Assembly: GCF_019345525.1 (NCBI RefSeq)
Contig: NZ_JAHKRA010000016.1
Span: forward strand, 1 to 64,000
Length of the DNA stretch: 64,000 nt
Source of the DNA: Flavobacterium sp. NKUCC04_CG
Lineage (GTDB): Bacteria > Bacteroidota > Bacteroidia > Flavobacteriales > Flavobacteriaceae
Direction: 5' to 3'
Numbering within the stretch: position 1 is the stretch's first letter; each line of letters begins with the position of its first letter. The notes beneath the pieces were generated by a model. The model searched no databases, had not been told where the DNA came from, and saw only the letters and a list, made by a program, of their open reading frames with translations. The position numbers and the translations under genes are program-made. Below are positions 1 through 6,184 of this stretch, piece by piece.

Positions 1-2
1 AC

Positions 3-826
3 AACGGTTATAAGTTTAATGCCAAGGAATTGGATGCCGCTACCGGTATGTATTATTATGGTGCGCGTTATTACGACCCGAGTACCAGTATATTTTTGAG
101 CGTAGACCCCTAAGCGGAGCAAACTATGGAACCGTATTCGTACGTCGGAAACAACCCGATTAATTTTACTGACCCTACGGGGATGAGTGCAAAGGAAAGT
201 GATGGTCATTATTATGGGAGCGATGGACAGACCTATTTAGGAACGGACGGTATAAATGATAATAAGTCGGATACATTAAAAGATGGGAAATCTCCTAATC
301 TAAAGAACCAAAATGTTAATTGGGGGGGGAGCTTGATTCAAAACATTCAAATGAATTAAAGAAGAATTCTGTTGAAGGGGTATTTGATAAAAGTAAAGTA
401 GATACAACGGTTTCTACTATTCAAAGAACAGGTTCTGGATTTGATTTTAGCAATGCGGATTCTGATATTAAGAACGCTCTTATGTATGATTTACCACAAG
501 GACTTCAAAATGTTGGGGACGGGATGGCAGTAGCTGGCTATGGCCTAACATTAACTGGAGTAGGTGCAGAAATTGGAGTTCCGTTAGCAGGTATTGGTAA
601 CGGGATGTCATTTGTAGGTTCAGGAATGGAAGCAATTTTTAATGTAATTGATGGAAACTATGGAAAATCTGGTCAGGGAGTAGGTTTTATAGTTGCAGGA
701 GAATTACTTAATACGGGGTTAAATAAAGTTATTCCAGGACCTAAAAATGATTTAGGAAAGGAGATTATTAAGCAAGGAGCTGAGCTTAAATTAAAATTAA
801 TTGAAAATCAAGTTAAAGGAAATTAA
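3..826 (+). pseudogene. Rhs/YD-repeat tip 1 with glycine-rich C-terminal domain, broken
   Basis: This is the 3' end of an Rhs/YD-repeat protein entering from the left edge. The frame starting at base 3 reads the conserved core motifs YYYGARYYDPSTS, SVDP, EPYSYVGNNPINFTDPTGM and then a variable tail. Two lesions are visible. A TAA at 111-113 stands where copy 2 has a TTA leucine codon. The frame then shifts at a run of eight G at 322-329, after which the tail continues to 826 in the frame starting at 320. Nine or six G would restore one reading frame. The tail is rich in glycine and small hydrophobic residues over about 60 residues (520-700), which suggests a membrane-inserting or pore-forming toxin domain; that is inference. 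The stop of the tail overlaps the start of the next gene. Homopolymer sequencing error cannot be excluded for the frameshift. Confidence 0.75.
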
Positions 827-1008
827 TGATGCAAATAATTTATTCACTATTATGCATATTAGGAGGAAGTGTGTATTTAATTTATTTAATTAAAAGGAAA
901 AATAGTAGCACAAATTTATGGGATAAATCAATGGAATTGAGAGGATATTTAGGAGGAATAATATTTGTTATTATGGGAATAATAATGTTGTATAGGCACT
1001 TTTTTTAA
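826..1008 (+). CDS. small two-helix membrane protein, candidate immunity protein of tip 1
   Basis: A 60-residue protein with two hydrophobic segments (about residues 3-22 and 43-56) separated by a charged loop rich in Lys, Asn and Ser. Its ATG shares one base with the stop of the upstream toxin tail (TAATGATG), so the two are translationally coupled, as is usual for Rhs toxin-immunity pairs. A membrane-resident immunity protein would fit a membrane-active toxin such as the glycine-rich tail upstream. I recognise no named family. The assignment rests on position, overlap and topology only. A second ATG follows directly and could equally be the start. The repeat element begins four bases after the stop codon. 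Confidence 0.55.
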   Translation: MMQIIYSLLCILGGSVYLIYLIKRKNSSTNLWDKSMELRGYLGGIIFVIMGIIMLYRHFF

Positions 1009-1012
1009 TATA

Positions 1013-1290
1013 CCCCCCGCTGGTGCGCGAATATTAAAAACATTCGACTAGGCTACCTCGCGAGTCCTCTCGCGTGGTTTGTATTAGATACAAGAACACT
1101 CGATCATGCTGAGGTTTTCTGCTTGCATAAAGGTGTTTATTTAAAATGGGAGTAAGTCTTTTGACTAAGATAAAATGGAATCCGGGTTTTTGTATAAAAC
1201 TTGAGTTTTAAGATTCAAATATTAGTTTATCAATTTGCCACACGAAGGGATTGACTCCGTCGAATCTTCGATTTCGTGCGGCAGCGGGGG
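1013..1290 (+). repeat. repeat element copy A with inverted ends (MITE-like)
   Basis: About 277 bases starting CCCCCGCTGGTGCGC and ending GTGCGGCAGCGGGGG, so the ends are imperfect inverted repeats. Inside, a CGCGAG/CTCGCG hairpin lies near 1062-1077. The block around 1194-1245 recurs in copy B (4292-4542) and, degenerate, near 35054-35110. It starts four bases after the candidate immunity gene and its terminal G run joins directly to ATGAGT of the next toxin domain. No transposase is encoded, so it would be a non-autonomous or recombination element. Confidence 0.6.
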
Positions 1291-1962
1291 ATGAGTAAAG
1301 AAGACCATATTTTTACATTTTCTGGCGGAAAGTTGATAAGTATGGTAGATACTAAAATTGGTAATGCTTTAGTGTTTAATATTAACGGAAGGAATCAATC
1401 TTTAAATCCCTCTTCAATTGGAAACGGGACATACTTTCGGCAGGTAAGTGAATATTATGCAAGAGAACAAGGTTTTAAGGGCGATGTTAACTATAATATC
1501 GAGCCAGAAGGTGGTACGCGGGGAGGTTTTTATTCTTCTGCAAGTAAATCACTTACTATGACAGATATAACTTATTTGAATAGTCAGAACATCTACGATA
1601 TTAAATCTACTGTAGGACATGAAGTAGGTCATTCTAAAAGCAAGGACCCAGTGTCATCATTTTTAGAGCATGCCGGAGTTTACTTACGACAAGATTTAGA
1701 AGGTACTAGTGATGCTTACAAAGTCAATAATGCAAATCAATTTGTCAATAGAGTTTTGAATACTTTTGATAGTAGTAAAATTGATAGTGATGGAATGTCA
1801 AAAGTGATTGAAAATTATAATGATAAAAATAATGGAGGTGTAAAAATTCATGGTTTGAATTATATGGGGACATTAAACGGGGCAAATTTTAAAACTTCAA
1901 TAGATGGAATGGATAAAAGAAATGGTTTTCAATACAAAAAACTTGATGACCCAAGTCAATAG
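1291..1962 (+). CDS. displaced Rhs C-terminal toxin domain, zinc-metallopeptidase-like
   Basis: A 223-residue domain without any Rhs core. It starts MSKED, where the GMS corresponds to the end of the DPTGMS junction of Rhs tips, and the bases upstream belong to repeat copy A. Residues 110-114 read HEVGH, the HExxH zinc motif of gluzincin-type metallopeptidases. Some 30 residues later an EGTSDAY segment could supply the third zinc ligand (Glu). The N-terminal part is Gly/Ser/Asn-rich. The gene overlaps the downstream lipoprotein by 17 bases. A GTG at 1276 lies inside the repeat and is less likely as the start; whether the domain is translated alone is uncertain. Protease activity is inferred from the motif, and the target is unknown. 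Confidence 0.6.
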   Translation: MSKEDHIFTFSGGKLISMVDTKIGNALVFNINGRNQSLNPSSIGNGTYFRQVSEYYAREQGFKGDVNYNIEPEGGTRGGFYSSASKSLTMTDITYLNSQNIYDIKSTVGHEVGHSKSKDPVSSFLEHAGVYLRQDLEGTSDAYKVNNANQFVNRVLNTFDSSKIDSDGMSKVIENYNDKNNGGVKIHGLNYMGTLNGANFKTSIDGMDKRNGFQYKKLDDPSQ

Positions 1963-2440
1963 CAGATTTAGTTTCTTGTTATTTCTCTGTTTCTTCGTTT
2001 CTTGTAAGGAAAAAAGGGAATTAGACGTGTTTATTAATGATTTGACGAATAATAAAGCAGAGATGTGGGATTATTTTTATGTAGATAGTTTAATTGAACA
2101 AAAGAATGCAGTTTCTTTTTTATTTTACAAAAATGGGAGATGTGAAATTTACTCGATAAGTGTAAGAAACGGAGAGAGAATTGCCCAATACTCAGATAGA
2201 CCGATTTGGAAAATGGAAAGTGATAGTATCATTGAGATGTTGTGCTATAATAAGTACAAAATAGTTTCTTACGGGCGAGATTCAATAGTACTTCGCAAAA
2301 CAGAAAACCCTGGTGTCAATGAAGTAATGACACTATATAGAGTTAATGCAGACTGGAATATAAATCAGAAGAGTGTTATTCGTAGAGATTCATTAGAGGT
2401 CGCATTGAAAGGAAGAGATAATCCTTGTGTTATTTATTAA
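1946..2440 (+). CDS. lipoprotein, candidate immunity protein of tip 2
   Basis: A 164-residue protein beginning with a hydrophobic signal peptide and a lipobox FVSC with the lipidated Cys at residue 20, followed by KEKRELD. This places it in the periplasmic face of the inner membrane or in the outer membrane. The ATG at 1946 is chosen because it puts the lipobox at the usual distance; upstream in-frame starts add residues from inside the toxin gene. It overlaps the metallopeptidase-like domain by 17 bases, the same overlap as in cassette 3. I recognise no family in the mature part. Immunity function is inferred from the arrangement. A new Rhs tip fragment begins immediately after its stop codon. 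Confidence 0.55.
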   Translation: MTQVNSRFSFLLFLCFFVSCKEKRELDVFINDLTNNKAEMWDYFYVDSLIEQKNAVSFLFYKNGRCEIYSISVRNGERIAQYSDRPIWKMESDSIIEMLCYNKYKIVSYGRDSIVLRKTENPGVNEVMTLYRVNADWNINQKSVIRRDSLEVALKGRDNPCVIY

Positions 2441-2479
2441 TACGATTTAAAGTATTACGACCCGAGTACGAGTATCTTT

Positions 2480-3145
2480 TTGAGCGTGGATCCGTTAGTA
2501 GAGCAAACCATGGAACCGTATTCGTACGTCGGAAACAACCCGATTAATTTTACTGACCCTACGGGGATGAGTGCGGAATCTGTTAGTGGTCCTCCTAAGA
2601 TTGTTGTTGCTGTGACGAACAAAGTTGTAAAAGCAGTTTTAAGTGCAATTGTTAAGTATGATTTATATGGTGCTGGAGGAGCAATAATGTATAATGGATC
2701 TAAAGGAGCAAGCGGCAATCAATCTTTAATTAGGCAATCAAATAAGAATTATAGTCCAGATTTTTGGGATGTTTCGGGATTTATTGACGCTGCTTCTACA
2801 TTTGGACCTGGAGGCCCGAAAGTGAGTAGAAAACCAGGAAGTTCAACAAGTCAAAATGCATTTAGAAAATTTGCAGCAGGAGTAGAGGATGGAAAGAAGG
2901 TTGAAAGTGCAATTAATGCTGTGGAAAAGCATGATGAGGCGAATGCGAAAATTGTAAAAGAGATTGGGGTAATTGTTAATTATGATATTTCTGTTTCAGA
3001 TGGTAAAACAACATCAGTCGAACAGAATCATACAAGTGTTCAGTTTACAGGTACAGCAGAACAAAATAAAAAAAGTCAAGATTCATTACAAGAGAAAAAT
3101 AAACAAAGAGCAAGTGTAAAAGAACTATATGAGAAACCTAATTAA
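2480..3145 (+). CDS. Rhs tip 3: core fragment plus variable C-terminal domain
   Basis: A displaced Rhs tip. Core homology already starts near 2441 (YDLKYYDPSTSIFL) directly after the stop of the preceding lipoprotein and runs through SVDPLVEQTMEPYSY and VGNNPINFTDPTGMSA, followed by about 190 variable residues. Bases 2510-2575 are identical to 126-191 of tip 1, showing recent duplication or gene conversion. The variable part has Gly-Pro rich and Lys/Glu rich stretches; I see no catalytic motif that I can name. No signal or export module is attached, so it could only act after recombination with a full Rhs gene or as a silent cassette. The start is uncertain (TTG 2480 or ATG 2510). It overlaps the next gene by 17 bases. 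Confidence 0.6.
   Translation: MSVDPLVEQTMEPYSYVGNNPINFTDPTGMSAESVSGPPKIVVAVTNKVVKAVLSAIVKYDLYGAGGAIMYNGSKGASGNQSLIRQSNKNYSPDFWDVSGFIDAASTFGPGGPKVSRKPGSSTSQNAFRKFAAGVEDGKKVESAINAVEKHDEANAKIVKEIGVIVNYDISVSDGKTTSVEQNHTSVQFTGTAEQNKKSQDSLQEKNKQRASVKELYEKPN
2510..2575 (+). repeat. 66-base exact duplicate of Rhs core end (also at 126-191)
   Basis: The segment encoding MEPYSYVGNNPINFTDPTGMSA is identical base for base at 126-191 and 2510-2575, while the flanks (for example CCCTAAGCG against CCGTTAGTA) differ. It marks the conserved side of the Rhs tip junction and would serve as homology for tip exchange. Confidence 0.85.
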
Positions 3146-3995
3146 AATTTGTCTTAGTGTATTTGTGTCGATTTTGGTGGTTTCTTGTAATAAAAAAAGA
3201 CTTGAAATAGAATATTTCGAAAACGGGACAGTTAAAATAGAGAATTATTATTTAAATGATGAAAAGCAAAAAACAATTGTATTTAATAAAGATGGTTTAG
3301 TACAAAGGGTCATGTATTTTAATGATGAAAAGATTGTCGATACGATTTTTGGATATTCATCGGATAAAAGAATTCGAAGTTATTTAACGCAAAATTCAAT
3401 TAGTCATTCTTTGTATGAGAAAGTGGATGAAAAAGGAAATATTATTGAAAAAGGAAATCTTTTTAATGGTTCTCGGGTAGGTTGGTGGTGTTATTATAAT
3501 GAGTTAGGAATAAAAACAGAAGAAAGATATTTTGTGTTAAAGACAGGGGAGAACGAGTATTCACAACATATTAGATATAGTCCTGATGGAAAGGTAAATG
3601 AATTGGAGAGTAATTATGTAAAGTTTTTAGTTTCAGATACATTGTATTTAGGTAAAAGTACTGGGACATTGATTTTTAAAAAGATACTTAAGTATGGAAC
3701 AGATACCAATATTTGTATAGGATATAATTTGAAGCCTGACTACAGTAATATTACAGACTCTAAGGTTGATACTTTTTATTCCGCGAATAATGATGGTTTT
3801 TTTGGAGTGGATTTTAAGGTTTTAGGGAAGCAAACTATTCGTGGTTTTGTATATGAAATCGATATGAAAAAAACGAATGATACGACATTGAGTATTCAAG
3901 AAGCGGAAAGGTGTTTTGAAAAAACGTTCTTTATAATACCACGACCAGATTCTATTCCAAAAGATAAAGTAATGCATTATCATATTAAAAAATAG
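3129..3995 (+). CDS. MORN/YwqK-like lipoprotein, candidate immunity protein of tip 3
   Basis: A 288-residue protein with a signal peptide and lipobox VVSC (Cys 20). The mature part starts with short repeats of the type YFENGTVK, VFNKDGLVQRVMYFNDEK, VDEKGNIIEKGNLFNGSRVGWWCYYNELG. These are the MORN-like antitoxin repeats seen in YwqK-family proteins. The C-terminal half (from about residue 165) is a separate domain that I do not recognise. The ATG overlaps the toxin stop by 17 bases, which argues for coupled translation and for an immunity role. Repeat sequence starts at the base after the TAG stop. Lipoprotein immunity suggests that the toxin acts in, or is met in, the periplasm; that is inference. 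Confidence 0.6.
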   Translation: MRNLIKICLSVFVSILVVSCNKKRLEIEYFENGTVKIENYYLNDEKQKTIVFNKDGLVQRVMYFNDEKIVDTIFGYSSDKRIRSYLTQNSISHSLYEKVDEKGNIIEKGNLFNGSRVGWWCYYNELGIKTEERYFVLKTGENEYSQHIRYSPDGKVNELESNYVKFLVSDTLYLGKSTGTLIFKKILKYGTDTNICIGYNLKPDYSNITDSKVDTFYSANNDGFFGVDFKVLGKQTIRGFVYEIDMKKTNDTTLSIQEAERCFEKTFFIIPRPDSIPKDKVMHYHIKK

Positions 3996-4052
3996 CCCCC
4001 GCTACCGCACCAAATGTAATTCGACGAACTCAATCCCTTCGTGTGGTATATA
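3996..4052 (-). repeat. repeat end, inverted orientation
   Basis: CCCCCGCTACCGCAC followed by a segment that is the reverse complement of the right end of copy A (GTCGAA, TTCGTGTGG blocks). It begins directly after the stop codon of the cassette 3 immunity gene. Confidence 0.6.
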
Positions 4053-4058
4053 AATAAC

Positions 4059-4089
4059 AAAATCCCAACTTACGGTTGGGATTTTTTTA
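4059..4089 (+). terminator. terminator after cassette 3
   Basis: Hairpin AATCCCAAC-ttac-GGTTGGGATT followed by a T run. It closes the transcript of the three cassettes. Confidence 0.7.
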
Positions 4090-4125
4090 TTTAAGAATAG
4101 CTTGTAATTTATTTTTGGCAAGAAA

Positions 4126-4195
4126 CCCCGCTACCGCACGAATCCTTTCCCCCGCTAGTGCACGAAGGATAAAATCTTCGCTATCGCGCGAGCAC
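4126..4195. repeat. nested fragments of the repeat end
   Basis: Two further starts of the repeat, CCCCGCTACCGCACG and CCCCCGCTAGTGCACG, and a CGCTATCGCGCGAG piece lie within 70 bases, as if elements had inserted into or recombined with each other. The surrounding bases to 4291 show no gene. Confidence 0.45.
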
Positions 4196-4291
4196 GTCAT
4201 TAAGTTAATATATTAAACATTTGATTTACATGTGTTTATGCTTGTTTTTTTAATAGTGATTTCGTGTGTTTACTTGACAACCAAGTAGTCT

Positions 4292-4542
4292 CCCCCGCTG
4301 TTACGCGTGTATTAAAAATGTCCGGCTACGCTACCGCGCGAGTCCTCTCGCGTGGTCTATGTCAAATAAAAAACGCTCAATTATATTGGGCGTTTTGTGT
4401 TTACTAAGGTAGTTTAGATAAAAGGATGTCTTCCAACTTTGTCAAAAAACAATTAGGTTTCTTTGTATATTAACTGCGGTTTAAGAGTTGAATATTAGAA
4501 TATTGATTTGCCACACGAAAGGATTCGTTCGGCAGCGGGGGG
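4292..4542 (+). repeat. repeat element copy B with inverted ends
   Basis: About 250 bases from CCCCCGCTGTTACGC to TTCGGCAGCGGGGG. It shares with copy A the end sequences, the GCGCGAGTCCTCTCGCGTGGT hairpin block and the segment leading to TTTGCCACACGAA. It shares with the block at 35862-36030 the middle part (hairpin ending GTTTTGTGTTTA, then the CTTCCAACTTTG-like block). No protein is encoded. Confidence 0.6.
4368..4398 (+). terminator. hairpin inside repeat copy B
   Basis: CGCTCAA-ttata-TTGGGCG flanked by A and T runs. The matching hairpin in the block at 35908-35933 differs in sequence but keeps pairing (CTCTCAAT/ATTGGGAG), a compensatory change that supports a real RNA structure or terminator. 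Confidence 0.5.
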
Positions 4543-4648
4543 TTAGTTGATAATGTAGTGGTATATGAATCTTATAGTTAAGAAAACTTCTAACGAAAAG
4601 TAATATCGTGCAGAAAGTGTTTTTTATTAAGTATTGTTGAGGTGCATG

Positions 4649-4681
4649 TGCCACACGAAAGGATTCGTGCGGCAGCGGGGG
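4649..4681 (+). repeat. right end of the repeat, fragment C
   Basis: GCCACACGAAAGGATTCGTG, then CGGCAGCGGGGG. The end joins directly to the truncated XRE regulator remnant on the minus strand. Confidence 0.55.
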
Positions 4682-4682
4682 C

Positions 4683-4841
4683 TTTATCTTCTTCTGGTAA
4701 ATCGTCAATTTCGTTGAGTCGATGTAGCATCTCGGGATTTTTGAGGATGTTAATTTGAGATGTTTCTCCAAGTAAGTATCCTACGGTAGTACCTAATTCA
4801 TCGACCAATCTTTTGACTACATCAATGGATGGTTTTACTGT
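4683..4841 (-). pseudogene. remnant of an XRE-family HTH regulator
   Basis: The minus strand reads TVKPSIDVVKRLVDELG, TTVGYLLGETSQINILKNPE and MLHRLNEIDDLPEEDK. This is the segment after the recognition helix of a Cro/C1-type (XRE) regulator plus the linker usual in Bacteroidota members. The N-terminal helix-turn-helix is not recognisable: the expected S-K-I-E-N-G is replaced by unrelated residues. The C-terminus ends exactly where repeat fragment C begins, and the following codons (PAAARILSCGT) are repeat sequence. The frame stays open to 4590 only through the repeat. I conclude this is a broken gene, cut on one side by the repeat. Its former target is unknown. Confidence 0.55.
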
Positions 4842-5108
4842 CCCGATAACTATCGTTTTCACTTTGTACTTTACTTTTGAATTTCGCACAATCTTTTCGA
4901 CCTTATAAAAAATCCGTTAAGAAATCGCTGCAACGCAGCCGAAAAAAGATTTTGTGTTTGACCGCAGGGAGTTAAAATCTTTTAGGCGGAGTCAAGTGAT
5001 TTTAGGAATTTTTTATAGCGTCTTGACTTTTTGCTTCGTTTTGTGTCAAGACAAAATGAAGAGAATTGTAGCGCTCAATCTTTGAAAACAAAATTTTGCT
5101 CGAACGTA
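4842..5108. other. intergenic stretch without a recognisable gene
   Basis: No convincing gene. A hairpin GTCTTGAC (5020-5027) / GTCAAGAC (5045-5052) stands out, followed by AAAATGAAGAG. Together with the preceding GTTTGACCGCAGGGAG and AGGCGGAGTCAAGTGATTTT blocks it resembles a recurring flavobacterial intergenic sequence, from memory and unchecked. Confidence 0.4.
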
Positions 5109-5160
5109 CCCCGCTACCGCACGAAATGTAATTCGACGAAGTTAATCCTTTGGTGTGGAG
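5109..5160 (-). repeat. repeat end, inverted orientation, last fragment
   Basis: CCCCGCTACCGCACGAAATG and the following AATTCGACGAA block nearly repeat 3997-4050. It marks the right limit of the repeat-rich accessory region. Confidence 0.55.
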
Positions 5161-5289
5161 GAAAATAAAGTTCTTATTTGTTTAAAAAAGGGTGTTTTTT
5201 AAAAACAAACTTAATAATAAATAAATATCTCCGATGATATAATCAAAAAAAACCTTAATCTTGGGTGCTTAGAAAAAAACAAAATACCG

Positions 5290-5718
5290 ATGATAAAAAA
5301 GATAATAGGAATGGGCTTAGCTTTTGTGGCTTTTAATTGTGGAACAATCAAAACCGCGGAAGGGGCTAGTGAGCCGCCAATAAAAAAGGAACAACAACAG
5401 CAATCGCCTTTGGGTACTTGGGTATTGGTTCAACGTTCTGGTGGGATTACAGGCGCCACAGCTACATTTGATCCGGCTGCAAAGGAGAAGGTAATACTTA
5501 TAGAAAGCAACAAATTCATCGTTTGGGAAAAAGACGTCAAAAAGTCTGAGCAAGCCTATGTAATAGAAAAGGGAAAAGTCATTGAAAGTACAGTGCCTCA
5601 AGATATTTTAAAAGGAGAACAGTCCATGCCGCAGTCTATTACTTTTAAAGACGGCAATCTGGTTCTGAGAACACAGTGTTACGATTGTTATACCGAGCTG
5701 TATCAACGAATCCGTTAA
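5290..5718 (+). CDS. small lipoprotein of unknown function
   Basis: A 142-residue protein with a short signal peptide and a Cys at residue 17 in AFNCG, which fits a Bacteroidota lipobox. A Gln-rich linker (KKEQQQQS) follows. The mature part (GTWVLVQRSGG, then beta-strand-like segments ending TELYQRIR) resembles a small lipocalin-like or META-like beta barrel in outline only. Two Cys near the end (CYDC) could bind metal or form a disulfide. It is monocistronic, with a terminator behind. No confident family. Confidence 0.65.
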   Translation: MIKKIIGMGLAFVAFNCGTIKTAEGASEPPIKKEQQQQSPLGTWVLVQRSGGITGATATFDPAAKEKVILIESNKFIVWEKDVKKSEQAYVIEKGKVIESTVPQDILKGEQSMPQSITFKDGNLVLRTQCYDCYTELYQRIR

Positions 5719-5741
5719 TATCTAAAACCCTTAAATCATTA

Positions 5742-5772
5742 GCCGTTGGACTTCAGGTCTTAACGGTTTTTT
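5742..5772 (+). terminator. terminator after the small lipoprotein
   Basis: CCGTT (5744) and AACGG (5762) form a stem with an inner GAC/GTC, followed by TTTTTTG. Confidence 0.6.
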
Positions 5773-6184
5773 GTTTTTGTGCAGTTTTGAAATGTTATAA
5801 AAATATCAAATAGGTTTATTAATCTATTGGTTGATTTTTTTAGTCCGTTTTCGTCCCATGTTTTTGAAATAAGAAGCATTTATTTAGTAAAGCATTTCAC
5901 GTTTTGAAATTATAATTCAAGCTGTTTTTCCATAAATTAATTAATCAAATTTTAATTTGTTTTTGGGTTGTTTTACTGAACTAATGGGCGGTCTATATCG
6001 CCCTGATTGCTGTTTTATAAACGCGTAAAAACCAAGATATACCGCGGTATAATTCCGAGTTACGGGCTGTATTTACAATTCAAATTGTGGATAATGTTGT
6101 TTTGCTTGTCTTTTACTATTACAGTAAGGGGATAATTAGTTGAAATTGTTTAATTTCGCACTACTGATTTTGAAAAAAGATATA
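5773..6184. other. 410-base leader region of ileS with two palindromes
   Basis: AT-rich, without a gene. It holds a hairpin GGGCG-gtctatat-CGCCC at 5986-6003 and a perfect 14-base palindrome TATACCGCGGTATA at 6038-6051. These may be operator or RNA elements upstream of ileS; I see no T-box features. Confidence 0.4.

Noticed and set aside
2455..2718. Open frame on the minus strand across Rhs tip 3
   Set aside because: It is the antisense of the conserved Rhs core and has no sensible composition; the plus frame explains the bases.
4481..4771. 96-codon open frame on the minus strand
   Set aside because: It runs through two repeat copies and the XRE remnant in another frame; no protein character.
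1013..5160. CRISPR array
   Set aside because: The repeats are irregularly spaced, in both orientations and of different length; there are no unique spacers of even size and no cas genes.
5317..5601. Minus-strand frame opposite the small lipoprotein at 5290
   Set aside because: Shadow of the plus-strand gene, which has a signal peptide, lipobox and terminator.
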